Part shown: positions 1-11,897 of the stretch, piece after piece
How the letters are laid out: each line of letters opens with the position of its first letter
How positions within the stretch are numbered: position 1 is the stretch's first letter
Origin: Paracamarosporium sp. OC-R06-R3
Lineage: Eukaryota > Ascomycota > Dothideomycetes > Pleosporales > Didymosphaeriaceae
Direction of reading: 5' to 3'
DNA: 64,000 nt
Assembly (NCBI GenBank): GCA_019828545.1
Contig: JACVRA010000246.1
Location: forward strand, 124,001 to 188,000
The notes under the pieces: generated by a model
What the model was told of the DNA's origin: nothing
Databases searched by the model: none
Seen by the model: the letters and a program-made list of their open reading frames with translations, nothing else
Translations under genes and position numbers: made by a program

Positions 1-1228
1 TGTTCGATGGCCGGAGGTAGGCGCATCTTTATAGCGAACTGTTCCACAGGATTATCTGGGACACAGAACCCATAGCCAAGAAGAAGCTCGTCGTTCTGCT
101 TGGGTGCATAGTTGTTGTAAATTTCGTCCCCGGGTTGGACTTCTTCATGGTCCAGTATCTTGAGCGTAAAGTCTTGAAGCGGATGGAAATCCCATTCGAC
201 CTTAGCGGTCGGAGAGTGATTTAAAATGTCTACTACAGGAAAGAGAATAGGGAATGTTTCCTTGCCTGGCAGTATATGCGTGGATATGAAGGCCCGCGAG
301 GAGATAATCGTGGCCGCCCAGCGGAACCATTCACTGTTGTCTGTTAGTGCATATTCTCAATTTGGTACATATCAAAACAACAATTAAGCTACTAATAGTC
401 CATGAACTAAACAACCCAATGCTATGCCGCATTTTCAAATGTTACGAGCTACTGGAAAGCAACGGTACTGGCATACTCCACAGTCGTGATAAGCTTGCTC
501 CTTAGGTGGCTTAGAGGATGCAAACGTGCAGACAACGAATCTCAGCAAAGCATTTAAGCCAGACCACAATGGGCTGGGTCCATTGTGTAATTGCATGTGC
601 TTGGTACCGCTGCAGACTAACGGGCACCTACCGCTTGCATGCATTGTGACAGGACTTACAAGCTAAAGATCTCAGCATCGATACCAACCCTGTCCATGAC
701 CTCTTTGGCTTGATTCCATTCGTCAGTGAGCTGATCCAGCTTCACACCGGTCTCTCGCGCAAGATTGGTACCGGCGAGGCACTGCATGTCCTCATTGTCA
801 AACCACAGCGGAGTCGTCATTGAACTCGGCTCTGGTAGGCAGGCAATGTATGGGTACCATGTTAGGCGTTCTTTGTCCGGATGAAGGCGCTGCTCAACCA
901 GAAGGAGATAGGTCAATACATTGTTAGGTACATGGCTGACACACTTTGCCAGCGGACTCTCGACACAAGGCACTGCTGATTGTGCGTGGTCGAGGTTGAG
1001 ATGCGAAAGGGTCAGGCTGAGCGGACACTTGGCCACGACGGGTGAGGTCAGGCTCCTCAGCGCACGGCAGTGGTAGCCGCTCGATTGGTTGAAGGCGAAG
1101 TCGACGTCTTCAGTCAACTCACCTCCGTTTGTCTTAAACCAGTGAAGCAGGCGTTGGACGCCGGAGACACGGTCGGAGTTGCTATCTTGAGCAGTGTGTT
1201 GCGAGTGTTGGTAGTGGAGACTAGACAT
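1..1228 (-). CDS. SET-domain protein-lysine methyltransferase (RKM/SETD6/LSMT type), partial
   Basis: The gene runs off the left edge, so the C-terminus is missing. Exons read 1228-660 and 333-1 (continuing outside), with a 326-bp intron that restores the frame as IFSF-EWFRWAA. Exon 1 shows the usual opening of this family: a short helix (LLHWFKTNGGEL) followed by residues matching WYPYIACLPEP and TPLWFDNEDMQCLAGTNL. Exon 2 carries the SET core, with DILNHSP (the NHS motif that contacts S-adenosylmethionine) and GDEIYNNYAPKQNDELLLGYGF, which holds the catalytic-pocket Tyr. Family members methylate lysines of ribosomal or other proteins from S-adenosylmethionine; the substrate cannot be told here. 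The start at 1228 (MSSLHYQHS) was chosen because upstream in-frame residues look like translated promoter. The open frame does reach 1549, so a longer N-terminus is possible. Confidence 0.88.
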
Positions 1229-2602
1229 GCTTGGCTTAGGTAGTGTGATATCACAACCGCTGACGAGAGCGCTGCTGAGGGTGATCCAAGCTTGGGCTGA
1301 GTGGCGCCAGGGTGGTTCTGGAGCGTATGTAAGCGGGCCGATGGCTGGAAAGCGCAAGAGGGATGATGTTGATGCAGAGGGTGTCCTGGCGCTAACAGAC
1401 AGTGCAGATTGTGAAGCAAAATTTGTAGACGGTGCTGTTGGTGGCAGATGGTGGAGCAGTGTGGCGGTGAGGGGCGGCGTATCGTACTGCTCGCGTCGCT
1501 CGTATTCTCTAGCGCCCGCAGGCAGGGGTTCTTTGGGTCGGTGGACCAACGAGTCGTCGCGCCGATCCTGCCATTGTCACTCCGAGGCGGACATTTGGAT
1601 AAGCCTGACAGCGTAGGCGGTTGCTATAGCAGACGCGTCAGAAAATGGTTAAGCAGGCAGCTTCGATCCAAGTCCGCACACGGGTGCCTGAGCAAGGCTA
1701 GCCCGAAGAGCACTCGGCGCCGGCTAAAATTTACGCCGCATAAACGAAACGCCGGCAAACGGGTAGGCGCGCGTGCGGGTGGATTTGGAGACGCTCCGAA
1801 GGCCGCTCCTTTGGGAGTTTATTTTTTCTTTGGCCAGTGTCAGCAGCGCGCCCATTTGCTGCGTCGTGGAGCGGAACACGCGGAAGGCCCCCTGCTCGAC
1901 CGCCCACATGCTCCCAGTCTCATGGTAATTTCCACGCCGCGAGACTGCAGCGGGGCAGCCAGAGCAGCGCCTGCGGGGGCCATGGATCTGGATCGGTGCC
2001 ATTCTGCGCAGCGTCCAAGGAGGATTATTACGAGGAGTGCCGAAACGAGCATGGCATGCGAGCGTCGTGTCAAACAAACACGCGTCGCCCAATCAGCGGC
2101 GAGCCTCGCCAGATGCGGCTCGCGGCTCGGTTGGCACCGTCTGATCAACGGAGGGTTAAGCAACCGGGGGCCGGACGCGCCCAGGCTGCTTGCTGCTTGA
2201 CCTGGAGAGAGCAGCGTCGGACAAAGACGTCTCACGACACGCCGGACTCAACGTCGACAAAGCCATGCCTCGCTGAGGGTCCTCATTTCCTCTCCTTCTT
2301 ATGGACGCTCTGCCCTCGACTCTCGACGCACCATGACACGCTGCCACTGAAGGTTGGCGCGGGCCCTGCATTGACGGCAATTATAGAAGGAACTGTGGCT
2401 GGTAAGTGATTCAGCCCTGTGCACCTGTGCACCCCCGGCGTTACCCACCGTAACACGCTCCGACCTCCAACCCTCTGGGCGCACACGCTCTCATAAGCCT
2501 GGCCGCCCCCTCCTGGGGCTGCCGCTGGCTGCTCGTGCATGCCACAATGCTCTGTTCGCCTGCTGATCGCCCTCGCAGCTGGTCAAGCTACAGAACGTAG
2601 CC
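1229..2602. other. intergenic region, divergent promoter
   Basis: This gap lies between the minus-strand methyltransferase and the plus-strand gene starting at 2603. Several GC-rich frames of 70-250 codons overlap on both strands, but none has domain-like composition. I treat it as promoter and 5' UTR for both neighbours. Confidence 0.6.
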
Positions 2603-4522
2603 ATGCATCTGGACATGCTGGCCGCCGACCACCTGCACTCTCCGCGCCCCAACGACAACGCTGCCAATGCCAATTGCTCTCCCCTACACATGCCTCTTTC
2701 CCTCCTCGGCTCGCTCTTGCGCCAGCAGAGCCTCACCCCCTCCCGTCTCAAGGCCGACAAGACGGACCGCCTCTCCAATGCCGACGACGACGACTCCACC
2801 GGCACCCCTAAGACGGCTCCTCCCATGAAATCCACTTCTCCTGCTCCCTCGCGGCGTGCCTCCACCAGCAGCGGCAGCTCCACCGGCGAGAAGCCCAAGA
2901 AGCGCACCCCCCGGCCCAAGACCATCTACAAGCTCGCCCAGCCGCCGCACCCTCGAGGGAAGCTGCACATCCGCCCCAAAGTCGTCCTGCAGCTCCACCA
3001 AGTCGTGGCCACCCGTCGTCCGAAACCCGCCTACGAAGTCATTCCCTACTCCATCTTCATCCCCTTCTCCACTCGCTGCAAAGTCCGCACTTACCATGGC
3101 AAGTCGCTCACCGCCGCCGACCTTCTGATCCTGAAGGCCGAAGAATATCAGCACAATGAAGAGGAGAAATCCGACGAAGAACGTTTCGGTTCGAGGGAGG
3201 TCGTGGGTATCATTTGCCCTGGAAAGGAAGACAAGAACGGCGTCACCAAAACCGAGGTCCTCATGGAGAACGGCCAGTCGTGGGAAATCACAAGAACACC
3301 AAACGGCGGCTACGACTTCGTGTATGTGGACGACCATGGTCTGACCCTCAGGTCGCGCTGGGTAGCAAAGGCGCCCCATCTTCGCCGCCAGTCCTCCATG
3401 TCCAACGCATCACAATCTTCACCCATTGAGGACCGCAAGTTCACTTTCAGTACCATTAGCCAGAACTCCAGGCGCCATCCCATCATTGCTACCATGACTC
3501 GTGATCGAATCGAGGTTAGCGATTCCTACATGATGCCTTCTGCGACCTCTCCCTCCACACCAAACGTACCTTCTTCAGCTCTTCCCACGCCCCTGGCGAC
3601 ACCGTCCAGCATCGACATGAACTCGTTCTTGGACCGCGATCGTCTCCCTATCGAGACTGACGAAGCGCTCAAATCCTTCATCGTAGCATCTGGCGTTTGG
3701 GTAGCTTTCCAGGAAAACTGGTCTCCGGCCTACTCCATCTATTCCAAAGGGGCAGTACCACCACCACTGGTCACTTCCAACACCTTTAGACCGACCCCTA
3801 ATCGCACTGTGTCTATGACTTATATTGATACCCCTCGTTCGGCGTCTCCTACTTCTATGATGGACGAAAATAAACGCACGCTCCCTCGCATCATCCGAAC
3901 ACATACTCAGTTCATGCACAGCAAAACGTCCGAGCCAGGCTCTCCCCCTATGTCACCGATCAAAACGCGCTCCCGTCGTTCCAACTCCACTGGCAATACC
4001 GACCTGTTTAGGAATGGCAGTCTCCGAAAGCGCTTTGGTCTCGCCCTGGAAGACCAACCAGTCCCTGAGACCGAAGAGGAGCGTCAGAGCAAACGTAGCA
4101 TGGAGCTTCTACGCGTGAAAGAGCTTGCTCTCAATCCTCCGCCTAAACTCTCTACAGACAGCAGCCCACTCTCACCAATTCCTTCAATCGAGCCTCCCAT
4201 GTCTCCCACCGTCGCAGAACCCTCCCCAATATTGCCCGATTCTAGAGCCAGAAAGGCTCGATCAGCGTACGACCCCGTGCCTACCGCTGGAATGTGGGAC
4301 TCTGGCGTGGTAGAGGGTAAGGGTACCTTGAAGACACGTCCGACTAGCTTGGTCGTCATCAACGACAAGAAGAAGAAAGCCCAGCGCAAAGAGGAGCGAT
4401 CCAAGAGCCGGGACAAATCCAAAGAGAAGAAAGAAAAGAAGCAGAAGGACGGGCGACGCAAAACCGAAAGCCTGCGCCATCTCGTCACAGGCATTTTCCG
4501 CAAAGAGAAGCACACTGCTTAA
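2603..4522 (+). CDS. conserved-looking fungal protein of unknown function, 639 aa
   Basis: This is a single uninterrupted 639-codon frame. I do not recognise the family. The N-terminal 100 residues are Ser/Pro-rich and disordered. Residues about 105-260 look folded and are probably the conserved core: a stretch beginning IYKLAQPPHPRGKLHIRPK, then YEVIPYSIFIPFSTR and an acidic/basic segment ending near YVDDHGLTLRSRWVAK. The middle is low-complexity with many SP/TP sites, suggesting a phosphorylated scaffold or regulator. The last 60 residues are very Lys/Arg-rich (repeated KKEK-type runs) and end RHLVTGIFRKEKHTA. Later in-frame Met codons at 2690 and 2825 could also be starts. A T-rich tract follows the stop, as in many fungal 3' UTRs. 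No signal peptide or membrane segment is seen. Confidence 0.75.
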   Translation: MHLDMLAADHLHSPRPNDNAANANCSPLHMPLSLLGSLLRQQSLTPSRLKADKTDRLSNADDDDSTGTPKTAPPMKSTSPAPSRRASTSSGSSTGEKPKKRTPRPKTIYKLAQPPHPRGKLHIRPKVVLQLHQVVATRRPKPAYEVIPYSIFIPFSTRCKVRTYHGKSLTAADLLILKAEEYQHNEEEKSDEERFGSREVVGIICPGKEDKNGVTKTEVLMENGQSWEITRTPNGGYDFVYVDDHGLTLRSRWVAKAPHLRRQSSMSNASQSSPIEDRKFTFSTISQNSRRHPIIATMTRDRIEVSDSYMMPSATSPSTPNVPSSALPTPLATPSSIDMNSFLDRDRLPIETDEALKSFIVASGVWVAFQENWSPAYSIYSKGAVPPPLVTSNTFRPTPNRTVSMTYIDTPRSASPTSMMDENKRTLPRIIRTHTQFMHSKTSEPGSPPMSPIKTRSRRSNSTGNTDLFRNGSLRKRFGLALEDQPVPETEEERQSKRSMELLRVKELALNPPPKLSTDSSPLSPIPSIEPPMSPTVAEPSPILPDSRARKARSAYDPVPTAGMWDSGVVEGKGTLKTRPTSLVVINDKKKKAQRKEERSKSRDKSKEKKEKKQKDGRRKTESLRHLVTGIFRKEKHTA

Positions 4523-6336
4523 CAGACGTTCATTTTGATCACAGTTTGCTTTTTTGTTTTTTGTTTTTTGAATCGGTCTTTTGCATACTTTTTGTTTTTG
4601 TTTTTTTCTGTCTAGGGTATCCAGGTGGCATATCTCGGCGTTGGTGGATGGTACTGCAAGGCTGGTTCCTACGCTTGTACGGCCGCCGCTCTCAGCTCTC
4701 TACAGCCCTTTCTCTTGTCTTTGCACAGTCAATTCTTTCCAACTCATCAATCGGCTTCGTGTGCATATTGAACTATACCCCTTCAGACGTAGCTACTCCT
4801 TGAATAAAGTCCACTGCCATCTACCCTCAGAACAGTACCCCTGAAGCAAGTTGTCCGCTTACCCACCATCTCGCAGCCACCTCCGTACCATTTTCGTACC
4901 TATGTCGTACGACACACAATAGCTCCGTCTACCCGCTTGGAAGCAGAAAGAAAAAAAAAATTCCTTGCTCCATCTCACCGCTCCCCGCTCGTGGCGGCCT
5001 CGCAAACGTCCGCCCCGACCGAAGCTCCGCCCATCGTCCGTCGGATCCTCGCACTTTCCGAAACCCGACCCAATACGTTCACGCGCACCGCACCACCACC
5101 ACCGCCTTTCTCAGACGTTCCTTGCGCTTCGATCGATCACACGACACGACGGGGCAGAAATGCTTGCTTTCCAGTTGCCGAGGCTCGTCTTGGTGTGGAG
5201 ATGGAGCTACGGCCGAGCTTGCATATGACGGCGGCCGCCGCCGCCGCTAAGCGACTGACCGACTGCGTTCCTTGGACGTACCAGTTCGATCGCGGCCTGC
5301 GTTGCGGCCGCCGTCGGCGGGAGAGCATGCGCGTGCTTCTGATCTGCTGGAATACGCAGACCAATGGAAGCCGAGTACTTCGGACATGGGGTGTGGTGTG
5401 AATGTTTAGGTGCGTAGGCAAGGAAGTCGACCATGCACGCCTTCTACACTGCACAACAGCGACGCCATCTGCGCTGCGTAGCTCCTGCGTCTACCCCCCG
5501 TAGAACGCTTCACAGTCCGTGGAGCGAAGCCTCGTTTCATTTTCGGACTTGCACGCGTACCTGCGTGAACGCATCTGCAGAACGACGCTTGGAAGCCGCG
5601 TGCCTGCCTACCTTGCTGCTCCTCCCGCCTTGGTAAAGCCCCGGACTGCGTGTTTTAAGATTCAATGTGCCTGAAAAGTGTTTGTCGTAGCGGGGGGGAT
5701 GACCAGGGGAGTACTAGGCATTTCTGACAGGGCGTCCTCATGCAGAGTCAGATTTTGCGTTGCACACGGTGATTGGGAGTGACGCCGTCATCTCGATTGA
5801 GGTTGCACGTTCACGACGAGAATGAGAACTGGGGTGGGATGTTGTACTGTATTGATCGATCGGAGGGGCTCTCGTACTTGTCTTCCGATGTTGCCGTGGA
5901 AAGTTGAAGGATAGGTCAAATCCGTGAGCTTTGCGAAGGAACTGCAACACTTCAGCCCCGCGACTGTACACGTAGTAGAATTATCAAAACTTCAGGGTAA
6001 CAGCCTTAATCAGAGGCACCTAGATATAACGAGGGGAAATGAGCATAGAGAGGAAGCAGAGTATCGATATAGGTAGGTATCAAATTACATATCCAAACCC
6101 ACGCACCCCAACCACTACCTTCCGATTCGTCCCTCACTATAGTAAACACTTTCCCCAACGTTAAAATTCTAGAGTACACCAGCAAAAGCACTATGAAACG
6201 CCTGCAGCTAAAACTCTGCGTGAGGTTGCTGGAATCAAGCCCACCACGCCGTCCCTGGAAAACACCACAACGTCACCTTGATGAAATTCAGAAGAGACGC
6301 CACACTCCCAAGCATACTTTCGATGTCGTAGAACTG
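4523..6336. other. convergent intergenic region, no gene seen
   Basis: The gap separates two genes that point towards each other. It starts with T-rich 3' UTR sequence (4545-4610) and becomes GC-rich between about 4950 and 5640. A 154-codon frame (4937-5401) has biased, non-protein-like composition and no recognisable domain. A small unrecognised gene cannot be excluded. Confidence 0.5.
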
Positions 6337-9300
6337 CTAGGAAAGTGTATGCGCCTTAGCCTTAAAGGCGTTATTGTCGTGATGAAAACCAAGGCGGAAG
6401 CGCTTTAGGAGAGAAGGTTTATCGTTGCGACTAGTATCTGGCTCGGACCTTGGAGCAGGTTCTAGAGGTGGAGCGACTTCTGAGATCCCGTCTTCAGGCG
6501 GAAGAGATGCTGAGCCCTGAGCCAGTGCAGCGGATTCTGGTGCGGGTTCTGGTGCAGGTTCTGGCTTGGGAAACTCTGGTTTTTCTGGTGCTCCCTTGGC
6601 ATCGACCGACTCATTGGGATGCTCATTCATGCGACGCTGGGGTGCATCTTCACTGGGACGAGGAGAGAGTGCCTCAGGTATCGGCTCCATTGGAGTGCTA
6701 AGACGGCGAGTTGGCCTGCGATCCAACGTAGGTGGCTCCTTGGGTTTATTGATGTCATATCGTGCCGACGCTGATATAGCCTCCGTGCGAGCCTTCGAGC
6801 GCCATTGTCCAAGGCTTTGCATAATTTTTCTTCGGTGTTCAGGCTGCTCTGGACTTGATGCAGCTGGTTTGTAAATAGGGAGCGGTGAGGGTGTGGGCCT
6901 CGGACCGCCCATAAACTTGCGGTTGTATTTTCGAGATCGATGACGGCGCCATCCGAGACAGCAGGCTGATAAAATCGTGAGTCTAGCAAGTAGTAGTTTA
7001 GCAAACCAATGCGCCTTTTCGTGGTTGGTCAAATCAATGGATACAGATGTACGTGTACTGTTAGGCATTTGTCATTGAGTATCTGCTGAACTCACAGGAG
7101 TAAAAGCCCACCAACAGCAGCAATTCCTCCAATGAGCCCGTTCTTGACCCTGGAAGTTGTCTTGCCAATATCGTCAGAGGCAAGTACAACTGTCGCGGGC
7201 CCAAGCTGACGCCGATGTCTGTATTGTACGCGGAACAACACACGGGACGCACCAGAAGTCGGCGTAGGTGTAGTAGTGGCGGTAAAAACACCGGTCAGCG
7301 GAATGCTAGAAGTTGTCGTCGGCCTGCCATTGTGCATGTTGTTGACCGCTCCATATGTAGTAGGGTTTCCTGGCTTGCCATCTGAAGGTTTTGAACGAGA
7401 TAGAGGAGAAATGTTATGAGGTTGAGGAAACCACTGCCCGCCCTCCACAATACCAAGCCCTTTGTAGATCTGTTGCTTTTGATCTTCGGTGCATGTATCT
7501 TCAATAGCGCGGATCCAGCAAGTATTTGGGGGCTGTTGCGGAACTTTGTTCTTGTACAAAGACCTTTCAGGCCCTCGCGTGCCCCAAGTGGAGAGATCAA
7601 CATCTCGACCCATTCCAATATCGTTACCTCCAATGATCCGTGAGAAGACTACAAAAGAAGTCTCCGCTTGGTATGCTGGGATTGTGTGTCCAGCGTCGAA
7701 AATTCGGGAGAATGACAGGTTGCCATATTGACGAACGTGTCCACCAACATACGAAGCGTTGGAAATGATGTCGGCATACCCAGTCGCGGGAAACGTAGAG
7801 CTATATGGTGACTCGCGTGCGAGTGCAAGAGAAACTGCTTCGCCTCCAACCCAATTACAGATGATGTCACTAGTGGGAGATTAGCATGTTCTAAAGCAGC
7901 AACATGAAAGGTACGTACGCGTCACCGTAGATGAAAGCGACTCGAACGCCTCGGTCAAGAAGATCGGCCAATTTCTTGATCTGAGTTCCTCGTACATCAT
8001 CACCAGCTATCAGGGGTCAGTATCAACCAGTACAAAGTCTTGGTGAAGACTCACTTTGATGAAAGGCCGCATTAATTAGATTGGTGGAATCTGTGAAGTT
8101 GACCTTCGCTCCAATAGACTGCAACACGTTCGCCTGGTTGAGGTATTCGAGGTATGCGTAGCTTGGGAATGCATTCGGTGAGGTGGCACGGATATCGTAG
8201 GCATTCCGCCCAGAAAGCTGCAAGGCTTGGCTCTGGATGTTACCACATGAATTACTCGCCATTGAACATATATCCATCGTCTCCTTGCCAAGATCTTCGC
8301 CCTCGTAATCATAGGCAGTAACTCGAGCGTGGCATTGTGAAGCCATATCTAGACACCCATCTGGCTTCCTAAAATCACTCAGAATGTTCAAATACTGCGT
8401 CTGCGTTATGCCTTGCAGACCGTACGTGTTGTTGTATACAAAAGAAGCCAGAGAAGGTGTCTGGATAACCGTATCCACGATACCATTGATGATACCGAGC
8501 GAGTTGAGTTTGATTTCCAAAGTGTTGTTGGAGGGAATCACACCCGCACGACGTCGATCATTCTGATCCTCGAAAAAGTCCGCGAATACAGGACCGTACT
8601 GGCCGCCGTAACTCTCAGTGAAGAGGCTCACACCGGTCGGATCGAGGGTGGTCTGATTAGAATGCTGGCCGGGGTTGTACTGAGGGAAGGCGGAAAGGAA
8701 GCCCTGCAAGAAGTGCCAGGCCGCTCTTGCTGCAATGACAGACGTGTTCTGTGTATTCTCCCTGTTCCCGGTTGCAAGTGTTCCATTGATGAACGACCAC
8801 GAAGGTAGGTCCTTGGGGAGAGAGGTCGGAGGTTCAACGACGTGATCGTGGATGAAATCCCTTGAAACATTGACAGGCTGATCATACGAGAAGCCAACCT
8901 GAGTGGGCTGGTCGAAGAAGAGTAGATTGGAGCTGCGGTCCCATCCCCATACGTTCGCCTGTGTACCATAAGATCCATCTTCAAGTTGCACAATCTCACA
9001 AGGACCCATTTCTCGAAACAAACCGATCATACTACTCGAACCAGGCCCGCCGTTTAGCCAGATAGTGAGGGGTGCTGTGTCGGAGTTGTTGCGAGCCTCG
9101 AAAAACCAGAAGAAAGTGTTTATCGGGTAAGTTTGCTGATATGGTGCCAACGTGAAGGGTGGCAGATTAACATAGCCAGTGTACTGCTTTTGAGAGGGGA
9201 AAGCAGTGGTGCAGATACCAGGCTCGGGCTCCTTGTACGATATAGTGATGTTAGGGTTAATGGGTGACCTGAGGACGGTGTCGTAGGATATAGGCGGGGA

Positions 9301-9417
9301 GAACTGCTGAGCTAACGAACGGTGGGTGAAGACCAGGGCGAACGCATGGAAGATGGGTGATAGTGGGAACTACGGGCTGATTAGCTTCAGGATGGTCAGC
9401 GTTTGAGGACGCACCAT
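6337..9417 (-). CDS. membrane-anchored serine carboxypeptidase (peptidase family S10)
   Basis: Exons 9417-9415, 9369-8055, 8006-7919, 7869-7096 and 6982-6337 join into 941 aa. The enzyme removes C-terminal residues from peptides in the secretory pathway, vacuole or cell surface. A signal peptide (MFPLSPIFHAFALVFTHRSLA) precedes the mature N-terminus. The oxyanion-loop motif NGGPGSSS lies near residue 110, the nucleophile Ser in ESYGG near 254, the catalytic Asp in GDADIICNW near 470 and the catalytic His in DAGHTIPAYQ near 530. There are many N-x-S/T sites. After the catalytic domain come a Ser/Thr/Pro-rich stalk, one transmembrane helix (about 712-735, GLIGGIAAVGGLLLLLTILSA), a basic stop-transfer (WRRHRSRKYNRK) and a Pro/Glu-rich tail of about 200 residues. 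The topology resembles Kex1, but the active-site neighbourhood is that of a different S10 subgroup. Exon 1 codes only for the initiator Met. Confidence 0.9.
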
Positions 9418-10111
9418 GGTGAGTGAAATGCAGCAGGCAGCTACAGCATGTGATGAGGATAATGAGCTCTATAACGAAGCCTGAATAAAGAGCGAAGGCC
9501 CCTGGGCCACAGGTCAAATAGCTGGCCTGAATCTTGCGACTCCGCGTTCCGTTGACAAATTTCGGAGTGAACGAGAGAAGAAGCGGCCCAGGCCATGGAA
9601 GATATTAGCGGACGCGTGGTGGAGCGTGCCTACCTTCCATTACACCGCAAAGCAACCATCCTTCTGATTGGTACAAGGGCATGGCATAGAACATGCATGA
9701 GGGAAGAAGGAGCGTTGTGCCACTGCACCGCCCCACCAGCTCTACGGGTCGCCGCAAGGGACGAGTGAGTTAGCTTCTTCTATTCGAATGTAGTATAATA
9801 CCTACTTAAAGTTTAGCTTTGTACGACTGCGCAGCCAGCCAGCTGTTCGATATGCGCAATTTCGTGTACACTGCGCGTGGTTACTGTACGCCATGAGATG
9901 TGGGATGCACTCCAGGTTACACGCAGCAGCGTACTTCACCCATCCATCCGGGTCCTCAGAATCAGCCGAACCTAATCAACGCATACCCAGGGCCATAGAA
10001 GCCGTGAGACAACTCTCCTCAATTAGGGATACAGTTTCTCGATTACTACGTCATTGCGGATTGCGAACATGCCGATAACCCTTCTTTCTTCAAACAACGC
10101 CCTTGGTTAAC
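9418..10111. other. intergenic region
   Basis: This contains the promoter of the S10 carboxypeptidase gene and the 3' end of the MFS gene. No coding signal or RNA gene is evident. Confidence 0.55.
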
Positions 10112-11897
10112 TTAAGCGTGCGTAATACTCGCCATTGGACCGAATTTTGACGTGAACTTTCGTATCCTGCGTCCAAATACGTACATCACAAGAGAAAGCG
10201 ACAGAATAGCGTATGCCACCCCAACTAGCTCGCCATATGCGTTACGCAGGCCCTGGCTCTGGAACCACTGTGTAATGTACGTGGAAATCAAGCAAGCGAT
10301 GACGTTTCGAATAACAAATACTATGGCGATAGTCTCTCCGGCAATCTAGAAGCCCCGTTAGCCGGTTGCTAGATGCGTAAGCGATAATGAGGTCAACTTA
10401 CAGGTCGGTATGCATCAACAGCGTACGTAATAACGATGTTTGAAGCAGCTGTCGCGCCAAAGCCTTCCATGCCGTAACCCACTGCAGCGCCTGCCCAGCT
10501 CTTACCATTAGCAATCACAAGCCCGAAAGTAAGGACACCCATAGGACCAATGACAGCAGGTATGATCATCGCAGGTAGTCGGTATTCAGGTTCTACATGT
10601 TCAGCATTGCGGGCTGTAAGTTTAGTGGCGATGAAATCAATAAGCCAGCCACCAAATGCGAAGGAGATGACGGCGCCGACAAGACCGGAGAGTGAAAGCA
10701 GGCCAAGGGAATGCAATTTCCAGTGGTACGGAGCGGCGGTGAAGGTCTGTGTCGAGGTGATCTGAAGAGCAATGTTACTGAAGACCGTTAGCTTCTTTCT
10801 GTCCCACCAGTAGGTATGTGATTGCAACTCACCATCCAATGAACAACCCTACAGTAAGTCCTACGACCCATACTGGTGGGTACAGAATAAGACTGACTGT
10901 TCTGAGCACCCAGCCAAAGAACGATTCGCTGCGGTTGAATCCTCTCGTAAGGGAGAGCTCGGCAGTCCATGGTCTCTTCGGCGCGTATTCATCCTCAGAC
11001 TTGAGCAGGTCCCTGTGGCCGTCTGCGGCATAATGCGTTTCGCGAATGGTCACAAAAGCCACAATGAAGGTTGCGCCTCCGACAATAGCCATGACACCAC
11101 ACATCCAGCGCCATCCCGCATATTGCGTTATGTACGCATTAAGAAAGGGCCCACCAAATGCACCAGTACTTATAGCCACATGGAAGATCATCAACACCCG
11201 TCCACGCTCATGGAAGTAAAAGAGGTCTGCGACAAGGCTAGGCACCAATGCATCGGCGGCAGCAGTCATCAGCCCTCCAATGATGCGCGAAGCCAACAAC
11301 GAGCCGTAGCTATGGCTGAAGTATGACCAAATGTTTGTGATACAAAGAAAGAGAATTGATAGAAGATATACTGGGCGTTTGCCAAAGATACGGGCTGAGG
11401 GCATCTGTGAGTATATAAGCCGATGTTCATGCAAATTTCAGCAAGTTAAATCAAGATTTACTCACCAACACAAGTGCCCCAAATCCCATTCCTAAAACTT
11501 GCAATGAGGCTGGAATTGGTTAGAGATGATATCGACTGTAGAGAGATACATCACCTACTTAAATAGCTAGCCTCGGTGGATGTCTTGTGAAACTCTTTGA
11601 TGATGGGTTGGATAGCCACCGTGAATGCAGACGAGTTCATAAAGGCAAGAAAGGTGAAGAAGCAGCAGAGCACATATGTCGAGTATTTTTGCCTTTGGGT
11701 CCAGTTCTGCCTTACGCTGTCAGTTTTGTGTTTCTTTTCATTAAGAAGCAAAGTATCGAAGATCATACTAAAGGCTCATTTGGGTCATTTGTTGGTTGTG
11801 GTCGTAATACGATGCCATTCTCCGATACCTTTCCCCGAGTGATATTGTACTCATTGAGCTCGGCCTGCGCCACCTCGGCCTTCAGGTCTACAGACAT
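10112..11897 (-). CDS. MFS transporter, DHA1-like, about 500 aa
   Basis: Exons 11897-11769, 11706-11559, 11509-11466, 11404-10833, 10777-10402 and 10345-10112 give a 500-residue protein. The N-terminal cytosolic segment ends in the fungal MFS signature PTNDPNEPLNWTQRQKY, immediately before the first helix. The loop between helices 2 and 3 reads SARIFGKRPVYLLS, the variant of motif A common in fungal drug:H+ antiporter-like carriers, and helix 4 follows with ASRIIGGLMTAAADALVPSL. Hydrophobic segments fit 12 helices in two halves separated by a charged loop (DLLKSEDEYAPKRPW). Such proteins move small organic molecules using the proton gradient at the plasma membrane. The substrate is unknown, but the head-to-head gene for a dihydroxyphthalate-decarboxylase-like enzyme suggests an aromatic carboxylic acid. 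The start at MSVDLKAEV was chosen because the next upstream Met codons give residues unlike MFS N-termini. Confidence 0.9.

Noticed and set aside
4937..5401. 154-codon plus-strand frame
   Set aside because: Composition is dominated by Arg, Ala and Pro from GC-rich DNA; no domain, signal or splice context supports it.
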